Assembly: GCA_010015805.1 (NCBI GenBank)
Contig: ML978132.1
Coordinates: forward strand, 1-64,000
Reading direction: 5' to 3'
Origin: Rhizodiscina lignyota
Lineage: Eukaryota; Ascomycota; Dothideomycetes; Aulographales; Rhizodiscinaceae
Length of the DNA stretch: 64,000 nt
Program-made: the position numbers and the translations under genes
Part shown: positions 21,774-32,222 of the stretch, piece after piece
Layout: every line of letters starts with the position of its first letter
Numbering within the stretch: position 1 is the stretch's first letter
Notes under the pieces: generated by a model
What the model was told of the DNA's origin: nothing
The model's input: only the letters and a program-made list of their open reading frames with translations
The model's database searches: none

Positions 21774-24700
21774 ATGGAGCATCAATCGTACCAATGCCTG
21801 GGGTTCGCGGGGTTAGGCGCAATGGGCTTTGTGAGGAATTGCAGCGAACCTGCTTACGCGCAGCCTGTACTAACTAGAAGTCTAGGGCATGGCCACCCAT
21901 CTCCTGCGTCTGAAACATCAAGTGGTTGGCTTCGACGTATGGAAGCCAAGTCTGGACAGGTTCCGCGAGAAGGGGGGTCAGACCGCTACATCGCCAAAAG
22001 CAGCCGCGAACACTGTGTTCATATGCATGGTTGCGAATGCCCAGCAAGTAAACTCGGTCCTGTTTGACGAATCAGACGGCGTTGCGCAATGTGAGTTGCA
22101 ATTTCCGTGATGATATTCTGAAGTGCTCATTCGGGAAAGCATTACCAACAAATGCGTTGATCTTGATATGCTCGACTGTCCCAGCTGCATTTGTACTCGA
22201 GGCTGAGCAAAAGCTCGCCAAGTTGGGTCGTGAAGATGTCGATGTTATCGATTGTCCAGTATCTGGTGGAACCGTACGAGCGGCCGATGGCTCGCTCACC
22301 ATCCTGGCCGCGGGCAAACCTGAGGCTCTCAAACGTGCAGATCCGATACTTCAGGAACTGTCTGAGACGCTCTACATTATCCCAGGAGGCATTGGAGCAG
22401 CCAGTAATGTCAAGATGGTTAACCAGCTCCTCGTGGGCTCTCACATCGCTGCTGCCGCAGAGGCCATGGGTCTCGCTGCAAAGGCCGGATTGAATACACA
22501 AGAAGTGTTTGACATCGTCCGACAGTCAACCGGAAACAGTTGGGCATTCAACAATCGAGTCCCTCATATGCTTGAAAATGACTGGACACCCTACTCAGCT
22601 CTCAACATTTTCGTGAAAGACATGGTCCGTTGACATTCAGAAATTCGGAACAAAATTTATGGCTATACTAACACTTTGAAGGGTATCGTCACCTCAGCGG
22701 CCAGGCGATCAAGCTATCCTGTCCCAATGGCATCGACTGCAGAACAGCAATATCTGCAGGGAGCCGCCCGCGGGTACGGGCGCGAGGACGATTCTGGTGT
22801 CGTGCGAGTCTATCTTCCAGAAACACCTGCTGCTGTGCATGACTTGGCTCGACCCGAAGCACATGGAGCGGAGCTTACTCCAACAGTAACGCCGACAGAA
22901 ATCAACCAGATTGGAGTGATTGGGTCTGAAAAATGGAGCTCAGAGACGACAGAAGCACTTTCGAATTCCGGATACACTGTGCAAAACCAAGCCTCTGGGT
23001 CCCAAATCTTATTAATATCGCAAGAGAATGCAGAGGAAGTATTATTTGACCAGGGAGGCGAAGCCAAAACACTCCCTTCCGAAGCGATCGTGGTTCTTGC
23101 CTCGCCTGTCCCTGTAGCTACGGTGCGGTCAATTGGCGCTCGTCTAGACAGTGATGGCAAGAAGATTCAACTTGTTGAGGCACTATCGATTCCAAAGTAT
23201 GGCAAGGAAGGTCGAACAGTAAGACTGCTGAGCACTACCATGTACGGTCGATCATTCACTAATATATGCGTGGTAGATTGTCTGCTCCGGTAGCGACAAG
23301 GCTGTTGCAACCGTCACTCCCATTATTTCCGCGATGAATGGCGATGTCGCTCGCGTTCAAGGCGGTACAGGCGCAGCGACGACGGTATGGCTGATCAATA
23401 GTATGCTTCAGCAAGTCCATCTTGTCTGTGCTGCAGAGGCCATCGCCTTTGGCGCCAAGGTTGGGCTCGATGTTCATGCGCTCTACAAGATCATTGTAGA
23501 TGCCGCGTAAGTAACAACTTGAACGATATTTTTATACTGACGCTGACGTTCTCCTAGCGGATGGAGCTGGATGTTTCAGAGTCGAGTGCCGACAATGTTG
23601 GGCCATAGCAAACCAATTTCTTCGACCGTTACCGATGGACTGAAGTCACTTGTATGCATACCTACCATGCAGGATGCCCCAGTTAAGCATTACTGACTCG
23701 TGTAGGGTGCATTTTGTACCTTGGCAAACTCCTTAGGATATCCGGCGGCCATGGCAAATGCGGCACAGCAGGTACCGACCGGAACTTTTGTTTTGCATTA
23801 GCGCGCAATGCCCCGCTTACGAATACTCAGATCTTTACTTTCGCAGCAGCATCTAACCCATCACCCAGTGTAGATGCACGAGTAGTATCATTCTACGAGA
23901 TGGCTAGTGCTTCTCTTGGCCATACGACATCTGAGCCTCGCAAATATGAAAGCTTACCAGCCCAAGAGACTATTGACAGCCTGCCAGCGCCGTATTCTCA
24001 GGATGTGTTACCCGTGATTCAGAAACAAGTCAAGTCCGGAGAAGCGCCCGTGCTTGTCATGCTTGACGACGATCCCACAGGAACTCAGACATGTCACGAT
24101 ATTGCCGTCCTCACAGTGTGGGATAACGCTACGCTCCGCAAGGAATTTGAGAGCGGCTCGAGCGGCTTCTTTATTCTGACCAATTCGAGAGCATTTCCAC
24201 CCGACGAAGCGTATAATCTTATTCTGACGATCGCTCAGAATGTCGCGAAAGCGGCGAAGGAGGTAGGGAAGGAGTTCGAGATTGTACTACGTGGTGATTC
24301 GACGTTGCGTGGTCACCTTCCGCAAGAGCCTGAGGCTGTCGAAGAGGCGCTAGGCAAGTTCGATGGCTGGATCATCGCTCCATTTTTCTTCCAGGGTGGC
24401 CGCTACACTATCGATGACGTTCATTACGTTCGTGAGGGCGATACTCTTGTCCCAGCGAGTGAAACACCATTTGCGAAAGATGCTTCATTCGGTTACAGGA
24501 GCTCCAATCTCAGGGACTACATCCTCGAAAAATGCGGATCTCGGTTTACGGAATCGAACCTCTTCTCGGTGACACTCACTGACATCCGAGAGGGTGGCCC
24601 AGATCGGGTTGCCCAGAGGCTACTTGAGGCACCGAAGGACGCTGTGGTAATCGTCAATGCTGCAGCAGAATCCGACATGTTCGTCTTCGCTGCCGGTCTC

Positions 24701-25430
24701 CTCCAGGCAGAGAAGCAAGGAAGGCGTTTCCTCTACCGCACCGGAGCTGCTTTTGTCTCAGCTCGACTGGGAATCGAAGGAATCGAGCCTCTTTCGATGA
24801 AGGACTTGGGAGTTGAGCGAACGGAAGGATATTCCGGCGGCCTAATCGTCGCTGGCTCATACGTTCCCAAGACCACTGCCCAGCTACAACGCCTCCAGGA
24901 ACGTAGAGGGTCGAAGTTAGCTACTATTGAGCTGGACGTCGAGCAGATGATCGGCTCACAGCAAGACGCTGACCGCATTACCAAAGAAGCTACACAGAAG
25001 GCCACCGATCTGATAAGCAAGGGAGAGGACGTGCTGGTCATGACCTCGAGGAAACTAATTACAGGAAACGACGCGCTGTCAAGTCTCAACATCGGCAGTA
25101 TGGTCGCCGCCGCTTTAGTCAAAATCGTAGAGAACATAGAAGTCAGACCGAGATACATCATCGCAAAGGTACGCTATCCTCATCATACCCTCACCGTTCA
25201 TTCAGTGCTAATCGATCCCCAAGGGTGGCATTACTTCATCCGACGCAGCGACAAAAGGCCTCAAGATGAAACGAGCAATGATTCTAGGTCAGGCTGCAAA
25301 GGGTGTCCCACTTTGGCGGTGTGATGAGCCCACATCGAGGCATGTTGGCGTGCCATATGTTGTCTTCCCTGGCAATGTCGGATCAGAAGACACCTTGGCA
25401 GAGGTTGTTGAAGGCTGGTCGTTCGAGTGA
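21774..25430 (+). CDS. Fusion of two beta-hydroxyacid dehydrogenase-like domains and an OtnK four-carbon acid sugar kinase
   Basis: Nine exons: 21774-21830, 21886-22090, 22140-22624, 22682-23218, 23277-23506, 23558-23651, 23706-23771, 23831-25168 and 25224-25430; 1,072 residues. Domain 1 (about 8-300) has the Rossmann motif GFAGLGAMGFG, the substrate loop CPVSGGTV (129-133) and the catalytic Lys in GAASNVKMVN (K179). Domain 2 (about 310-585) has the same fold but the Rossmann glycines (GVIGSEKW), the SGG loop and the Lys (W466 in GAATTVWLIN) are lost. Residues 630-1072 are an OtnK/DUF1537 kinase (VLMLDDDPTGTQ-like start, LRGDSTLRGH, AKGGITSSD). By homology to bacterial LtnD/OtnK, domain 1 oxidises a four-carbon sugar acid and the kinase phosphorylates the keto product. 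The class II aldolase tail that I recall from long plant fusions is absent. It is divergent from a Zn2Cys6 regulator. Confidence 0.87.
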
Positions 25431-26124
25431 TACACATGAGCATTGCATGGCGAATCTTGGGCACATTCTCCTCTATGTTTTGCATATAGTAGTCATCATA
25501 ATACCCCATTAAAGCTGGAGCATATAGAAAGCGCTCGGCTTAGAACAAATCCCCATTCTCCTAAATGCGTTCCAGTACTCTTGAGTGTCCGACCACTCCC
25601 CAATTGGGAGGCACTTCACCAATCGAGCAACTTAGATCCCGATCAGACCGAGGCGCCCAGAAATGACCTACCAAATTGAAACGGAAGAAGTGATCACGGT
25701 GTTAATCCATGATAGACCCGGCGGCCGAATCCTGGAAGCTTACACATTATTAGTCTATGTAGGTGGACAATCTCTTAAGATCTTGAGGATCGTTCACGAG
25801 TTTGCACAACTGCACCCTTTGTAGACCCCGAAAAAGGATATTACACCTACCACTAAAGTCCGCTCCAACTAAAATTTCATATTCGGCGATCATGTCTACT
25901 GCTGAAAGCCTTGAGGAACCCACATATACACACCGTCTTGTACCGTGGTGCTCCCCGAGGACACCTAACCCCGCTTTAACTCCACAATGGTACAGCTCCC
26001 AAGACAACAAGTGTTCTATCATTTCCGAGCATTAACAACTGGTCAAAGAGTATATATTTTCATCAGAGTTCAATTCTACTCCGTTCCAATCAGTCCAGTC
26101 TGACATCCAATCTTCTCATTCAAA
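25431..26124. other. Intergenic region between fusion enzyme and HSL esterase
   Basis: 694 bp. I looked specifically for a class II aldolase exon that might continue the upstream fusion gene and saw none: no frame exceeds about 90 codons and none shows the zinc-binding His motifs. It should contain the esterase promoter. Confidence 0.45.
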
Positions 26125-27291
26125 ATGCCACTGAAGAGCGACATCACCATCAATGCGCCGCAATTCGACGCTGCCTCGGCACCGAAGGGCACATTGGAGG
26201 CGAATAACAAGCTCACGGAGATGATGAAAGAAGGGCCGAAATGGTTCGAGGTTGGTACAAGAAGGACTACAGTGAGTTTGATTGATCGATTGACCCTTTC
26301 AAGGTCGGCGCGGCGAAATACCGCGAAATGCGCTGGAACAACCAGACACCGTTGCCTCGACCCCCCGTTATTGAATCGGGGGTCAACTTCAAGATCCCCT
26401 CCAGGGACAGTGGCAGAGAGCTCCCATGCCGCATGTTCAAGCCAGAGAATGGGGAGCCAAAGGGGGTCTTCCTGCACATTCATGGCGGAGGCTTTACCTT
26501 GAACTCGGAGGGATTGTGAGTGATTCGGCTCTGCTGTCCTGATATGAATATTTGCTGAGCCAATGCAGTCAGGATGGCTATCTCAAGTTTCTCGCAGACA
26601 ATATGACAGTCACTGTGATATCTGTTGGCTATCGATTAGCACCTGAGGACCCGTTCCCCGCAGCACCAAATGACTGTGTCGATGCTGCGGAGTACTTGCT
26701 CAAAGAGGGAGCGAAGTATGGAGGCAAACTACTTTTCATTGGTGGAGAGGTAGAGTCGCCTGGTTTTTGTCTTGATAGTATCGTGAAGGCTGACAACTAC
26801 TTTAGTCCGCCGGTGGACATCTCTCGGTGGTGACAACGTTCGAGCTTCTTCGAACACACTCGGAGCCTTTGCCATTGAAAGGCCTCATCCTGAATTACGG
26901 AGTGTATGACTGTGCGGTGTTCCTGCCGCAAGCACATACCATTGCGACCCCCGCGATCATTAATCTGCCCATTATGTTCAGATATAATGACGCTTTTGCA
27001 CCAAACACGACGATAGAACAGCGCCGGGATCCAATGTATTCTCCGATCTATGAGAATCTGTTCAAGTTCAAGGGGAGACTGCCGCCTGCGTTGTTCACGT
27101 GCGGCACTGAAGATCCATTGTTGGACGACACGACGCTCATGAGTCTGAAGTGGATGGCTGCTGGCGGAGAGGCAGTCGTGAAAATATATCCAGGGGCACC
27201 GCATGGGTTCTCCTTGTTCCCGGCAAAGATGTACGAGGCTGCATCACAGGTAAATGAGCACATCAAAGAGTTCATGCTGGAGAAACTATAG
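26125..27291 (+). CDS. Alpha/beta-hydrolase, hormone-sensitive-lipase-type esterase
   Basis: Four exons: 26125-26250, 26304-26515, 26569-26749 and 26806-27291; 334 residues. The HSL signature HIHGGG (oxyanion hole, about 100-105) lies 70 residues before the nucleophile elbow GESAGGHLS (S174), which is assembled by splicing exactly between Glu173 and Ser174. An acidic residue in GTEDPLLDD and a His in GAPHGFSLF complete the expected Ser-Asp-His triad. No signal peptide, so an intracellular carboxylesterase/lipase or lactone hydrolase is inferred. Introns are 51-56 nt with GT...AG ends; the first donor (GTTGGT) is weak. The natural substrate is unknown. Confidence 0.85.
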
Positions 27292-27746
27292 CTATGGGAG
27301 TTCATGGATGGGAGGGCAGTGCACGTTCATTAATTGTAAAGTGGATAGAAGAGAGAATCATCATGGTGACAGCACTTGACTTTGCAATTTGTGCTGTACT
27401 ATTTTTGAGAGTGAATGGCTGTAGAAACCCAAAGGCAAGATGAGCTCGCCGGTGTTAGAGTCAATTTGCCATGTTATGCAAGAAACTTCATTCCTCCTCG
27501 AAAGTGATTTTGGAGCTTGACTGCCATGTATCCTTAACGCATGCTTGTCGATCGCTTTCCTCTTCAAGTTGCCCAGCCGCGATTGCCATTGACTCCGTCG
27601 AAGACGATGAAGTCGATTAAGTCGCCGCAGATATGTGATGTCCTCAGAGAAGCTGATCGGTACAGTGGTTGATAGGTTGATTGAGCGCGTTGGTCGTGGT
27701 TACGGTTAAGGAGGTGTCAAGCCATGGTCGAGGTCTCGTGAGGCGT
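27292..27746. terminator. Convergent 3' regions of esterase and RPL41
   Basis: 455 bp receiving the 3' ends of the HSL esterase (plus) and the eL41 gene (minus). No other gene is recognised. Confidence 0.4.
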
Positions 27747-27884
27747 TTACTTGCTACAAGTTTGTCAGTTCAAATGCTCCATTACTTCGAGATTGGACCT
27801 CGATGATGCATACCTTCTAGCTCTGACCTTTCTTCTCTTACGCTTGAGGCGTCGAACGCGCTTCTTCCTCCACTTGGCTCTCAT
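27747..27884 (-). CDS. RPL41: 60S ribosomal protein eL41 (25 residues, split gene)
   Basis: Coding exons 27814-27884 and 27747-27753 give a 25-residue peptide rich in Arg and Lys, starting MRAKWRKKRVRRLKRK and ending RARSK, which is the eL41 sequence pattern. The 60-nt intron (GTATGC...TTGTAG) interrupts the Ser24 codon and leaves only C-AAG-TAA in the last exon. Upstream on the same strand, a GCTAAC branch element and CTTGCAG acceptor at 27905-27907 and a GTGAGT donor at 28039-28044 indicate a 140-nt intron in the 5' UTR, a common arrangement in fungal ribosomal-protein genes. eL41 bridges the two ribosomal subunits near the decoding centre. It is far below usual ORF-length cut-offs. Confidence 0.9.
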
Positions 27885-28254
27885 TCTCGTCGATTGGTGA
27901 TGGGCTGCAAGAATGACGTTAGCTCATTGTGACGGAAACAGGTTGCCTCCAAAGAGGGATCCCCATTGTATCTTCGAACAACAGGGAGCACAATAAGATA
28001 AGACCTGAAAGGTATCAAGAATCAAAAGGACGCAGCGTACTCACATTTGACGGTTGAGAATGAGAAGTCGGTTGCTTGATGGAACAGCTTCGCAGCGGGG
28101 ATTTTGTGTGAGAATTCGCTTAGCGCCGGAAAAACTCTTTCTCCGATCACGTGCCTTGTTGACCTTCTCGATGATGAGCGCCCAGCTTACCCCTGTTCCA
28201 CCACTCCCCTCCTTTGTATGCTTCTGCGGCCTCGCTGTAGCAGGCTCAGGCACG
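27885..28254. promoter_or_regulatory. Divergent promoter of RPL41 and FHA kinase; contains RPL41 5'-UTR intron
   Basis: The interval between the eL41 start (minus) and the kinase start (plus). Positions 27905-28044 are the inferred 5'-UTR intron of RPL41, so the core promoters of both genes fall in roughly 28050-28250. Confidence 0.55.
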
Positions 28255-30450
28255 ATGGCGCCACTACTCTCGCTCTCTCAAGAAGCGGAGATAATGCTGA
28301 GTGTCATTGCGTCCTCGCAGACAACTTCTGAAGCGGGCACGATCATCTATGACAAGACGATCGGTTTACTGAAAGTCGTGGACGAATATGCTAACCAGAG
28401 CGAGCTAATCCCAATTGAACCAAGAACAGAATTCTATATCGGACGGTCACCGAAGTGGCAAGGACAGTGCTCATACTATTCTCGCTTTTACTGATCTTGC
28501 ATAGTGCATACGCCAGTCCAGACCCGACTGTGTCTCACAAACATCTTCGTATCCGCAGTTTGGTTTTCGATGACGAGATTGGTGGCATTCCTCCACTCGT
28601 CTACGTGGACGACTTGTCAATGAATGGCACATATATCCGATCATCGCTTTCGGTATCAGACGGCCAGGCAACTTCCCTTCGTCGAATATCCGGCTCAGTG
28701 CTTCTCACTCATGGCGATGTGCTTCAGCTAAGTTCGAGTCTCTCATTGCACTATCTTGTACCATCTGGACGGAATATAAGTCACAATGTACTTGACACTG
28801 TGCAACAAGTCGAGCTTGAGGTATCACTGCAAACTACGCGACTTGACGGTAAACTAACTTTGCCAGTCGCTCAAAGATCGCTACACAGTAACGACTCAGG
28901 CGCTAGGGATGGGCGGCCATGGCGCTGTTTTTGCGGCTGTACACCGAAGGACAGGACGACAAGTAGCTTGCAAAGTGGTCGACCTTCGCTGCCAGCTGGA
29001 CGAGAACGACACGGATCCGCAACCGCCAATCATTCAAAATGAGCACTTCAGCACATCAGAAAGCCGTAACCAGAAGCGGATTTCCAAAGCAAATAAACTT
29101 TTCAAGGAATTTCAGGTTCTTCAGGACATAGACCATCCAAATATCGTCCGCCTTGAAAAGGCATTCTGGACTACCAATAGCATTTACATCTTTCAAGAAC
29201 TGCTGCCTGGTGGTGATCTCTTCTCATTCATCGAAGCACGGGGCGGCCCATTTGAAGAAGCCGAGGCGGCAATTCTTGTGCTTCAGATATTGAAAGCGCT
29301 GGATTTCTTACACACTCGAGGCATTGTACATCGAGATCTCAAACCTGACAACATCCTCCTTTCATCGCCACTGCCAAATGCTCGAGTTGTGCTCACCGAC
29401 TTCGGGCATGCAAGACACTTACCAGAGTCGAACGAGGATAACTGTATTGAACGGCCGTTCAAAAGACAACGCATGACTTCCGTAGTCGGCACTTTTGAAT
29501 ACTGCGCACCGTAAGTAGTTCTCATTGCCTCAGATTAGAACATCACTAACCGTGGAGTGTGTAGGGAGGTCCACAAGCGTAATCCACTTTTTCCAGAAGA
29601 GGGCTACTCGAAAGCCATCGATATATGGTCGCTTGGCTGTATTACATTTCTTCTCCTTTCAGGTGAACAACCATTTGTCAATCATCGCGATCCTCTATTT
29701 CGAGTTGATCCTCTTCAAGCGATCATGACTCTTGCATCAAAGTGTGACCTTGATGCAATTGACAATTCTCCGAATTGGCGTAGCATAAGCAAGCGCCCGA
29801 AACAACTTGTGAAGAGCCTCCTAGTTCTTGACGAAGCGATTCGGCTGACTGCCAAACAAGCCTTGGACCACCCCTGGTTCACCAATCCGTGCTGCGCGAA
29901 AGAGTTTGAAAATGTATATCGGAATTGTATCCGTGACTGGAAGCCGAGAAGGAGAGTCTTTAAATTGGTCGAGCCTCTGATCCTACCCAGGAATTACATC
30001 AATCAGCTCAATTCCTCTCCATACTTTGTCTCTTCGGCCCCGAGAAAAGAAATGACGAGCCAGGCCCATATCCTGAAGCGAAAATCCCCGAAGCTTCCAT
30101 CCATAGCTGAAGAGGAACCAGACGAGGTGTCGCGTGCGCCTGTTTCTGTTTTCGAATCACCCCATTCAACGCGAAATGGAACTCTACTGCGGACATTGAG
30201 CCAGCTGACAGTCTCACAGCTCAACAAAGAGACATCGCAACACTCGATCATGGTGAGCGACCACTCCTGGAATACAGCGTGCCATGATGGTTTCGCAGAC
30301 TCGATGGATCTTTCCGATGCGAACCAGGTGGGCTGTTCTAATGAAGAAGTTCAAGACATGGAACTGGCAGAAGAAAGGTTGCATGAGTTTGAGGCACGGG
30401 TTCTTGAAACCCCACCAAGAAGGTTTCAAAGCGTGGCCGGTGTACCATAG
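28255..30450 (+). CDS. FHA-domain Ser/Thr kinase (Rad53/Cds1/Mek1-like)
   Basis: Four exons: 28255-28454, 28505-28820, 28867-29510 and 29565-30450; 681 residues. An FHA domain (about 60-150) carries the phosphothreonine-binding set GRS...SHKH...NGTY. The kinase domain (about 178-450) has G-loop GMGGHGAV, Lys208 (ACK), HRDLKPDN (D329), DFG (D350) and activation-loop end GTFEYCAPE. The long Ser-rich tail after residue 455 has no recognised domain. FHA-plus-kinase architecture places it with the checkpoint/meiotic Chk2 family (Rad53, Cds1, Mek1), acting in the nucleus on DNA damage or meiotic recombination. I cannot decide which subfamily. The first intron is short (50 nt) with a weak GTGGCA donor. 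The start chosen is the last in-frame ATG before the conserved region; upstream in-frame codons have no match. Confidence 0.83.
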
Positions 30451-32222
30451 CAGATGACGCTGGAAACGAGGCGCGGGAACGCAAGGTTCGAGACTGATGG
30501 AACGTTGTCGGCAAAGGAGCGATGTTGATTCACTAATAAGGAATTGATAGAATCTCTAACTGCATTGTCATCATCATGGAAATCAAATACGGAGGAATCA
30601 TTTCTGTAGCTGAAGTTCATTTATTACTCTCGTTTCCTGGAACCTGTATCGCACTCAGTGGGGGTTGCCTACCGCCCACCTCGCCATCTATCATGCTAAA
30701 AAGAGCACAACCTAGCGCGGATTACGGGAGAAATACAACAACTATGCACACCTTGTACTCGTTGATCCACGTACTTCGAAGACCCATAAAGTTTAAGTCC
30801 AGCCACTACGCCACTCACGCTCCTCCAACCTCCACAGGAGAAGCCATTTGGAGGATTTTGATAAGCGGGCAACCCTAACCCTATATGGAAAAAGTCACGT
30901 GTGCGCTCTTTATCCCTTGCTCAGACAGTCTCACTTTTGCATCTATTGCGCCTCTTTCATTGAGTCGGTTCTCAAAAAACAAAATTCGGAAAAATTCCAG
31001 AGTTTAGGCCACAACGTGAATTGAAAAGTTTTAGAACTCGACCATAATACAATTTAGGATCATATGGCCATGAAGAGGTATCAGTGGCACCTTGAACTTT
31101 GTAATGAGTGTGCTTGTCTCGACATCTGCTCCCTCCTTTCGCTTTGGAAGTGAACGCCATCAGGTTTCATAAGATCAGAAACTCCGAGGTTGGGCCAAGC
31201 AGGTAATGATTCATCAATAGAAGCACTTGGGCTGCTGGCATTAAGCTATCAGTGCTCTATGCAGTGTGCAGTCGCGCCCAGAGAAGCAATGTGGAAGCTG
31301 TGTTGTGTCACATTGCACTGCTGGTATCTCCAACACGAACGATACCTCGAAGAATCGCACATGTACGGAGCACATACACATATAATGTTACATCATGACC
31401 CGATAGGTCATCAGTCCTTGAGAAGCCGCCTAGATTATGCCTGTGACAACGTTGATTGAGGCCCATGATGCTAGGCGTTTCACCAGCAAGGAGCTCGTAG
31501 ACAGAGGACGAAACCAGTTCAGATCTCTTCAAGTCGATGACAATTGTAGAGACAACAGTAGGCCGAGACCAGCCTGCTCCTTCATTTCTGTTAGATACAA
31601 ATCGCTATCCAAAGCTAGCTAGCTTTCTACCGAGATTAACCTCTCCTCGGCGATTCCCACAAGTGGATGGAGAATCGCATAGAAAAACATGATGTCATTA
31701 AAAAAACCGAAAATTAGACGTCTCAACCAAGCCTGGCGACGACGTTGATCATTAGGTTTGCCTGTGCCACGGGGCCCCGGGCATCGTGCATTGACAAGTC
31801 CAAATCGCCTAAAAGCTGCTGCTGCAAGCACCGACGCAGAAGGGGTATTTTCCAAAAACGGACAGGCACGAGAAAGCAATATTGAGCACATGCCGACATG
31901 GCAGGAACCAACAAACGCTGATGACAAGCTGTGCAAAGCGCAATGTCGTTATGTGAATGCAGGTCGTGGAGCGCGTAAGAGTCGTTGGATGCGATATCGT
32001 GAGCCATGACGCTGTGCAGTACAGGCGAGTACAAATATTTTAATCCGGGAGAACCGTACACACCAGACCAGGAGAGAAACCAGAGGTGGAATGTAAACAA
32101 TTGAGAGAGTCGTACTTTTATCGAGTGTTGGAACTCGGATCGCCGCTCGAAATCGGGTCGAAGAAGAAGCAGAAGTGGCGCCGCCGATTACGCTGTCATC
32201 AAATCACATTCCGTCGTAATAA
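30451..32222. other. Gene-poor interval, 1.8 kb
   Basis: No open frame beyond about 125 codons and no family match. It should contain the 3' ends of the kinase gene (plus) and the DUF2841 gene (minus). A perfect 16-bp palindrome (AAAGCTAGCTAGCTTT, 31611-31626) and two telomere-like CCCTAA units (30871-30883) occur here but look incidental. Confidence 0.4.

Noticed and set aside
25431-26124. Possible class II aldolase continuation of the fusion gene
   Set aside because: Searched for zinc-binding His blocks and open frames; none found before the next gene.
30871-30883. Telomere-like CCCTAACCCTA repeat
   Set aside because: Only two units, inside ordinary sequence; expected by chance.
31611-31626. 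Perfect 16-bp palindrome AAAGCTAGCTAGCTTT
   Set aside because: Isolated, not near a start codon and without a known binding factor; likely chance.
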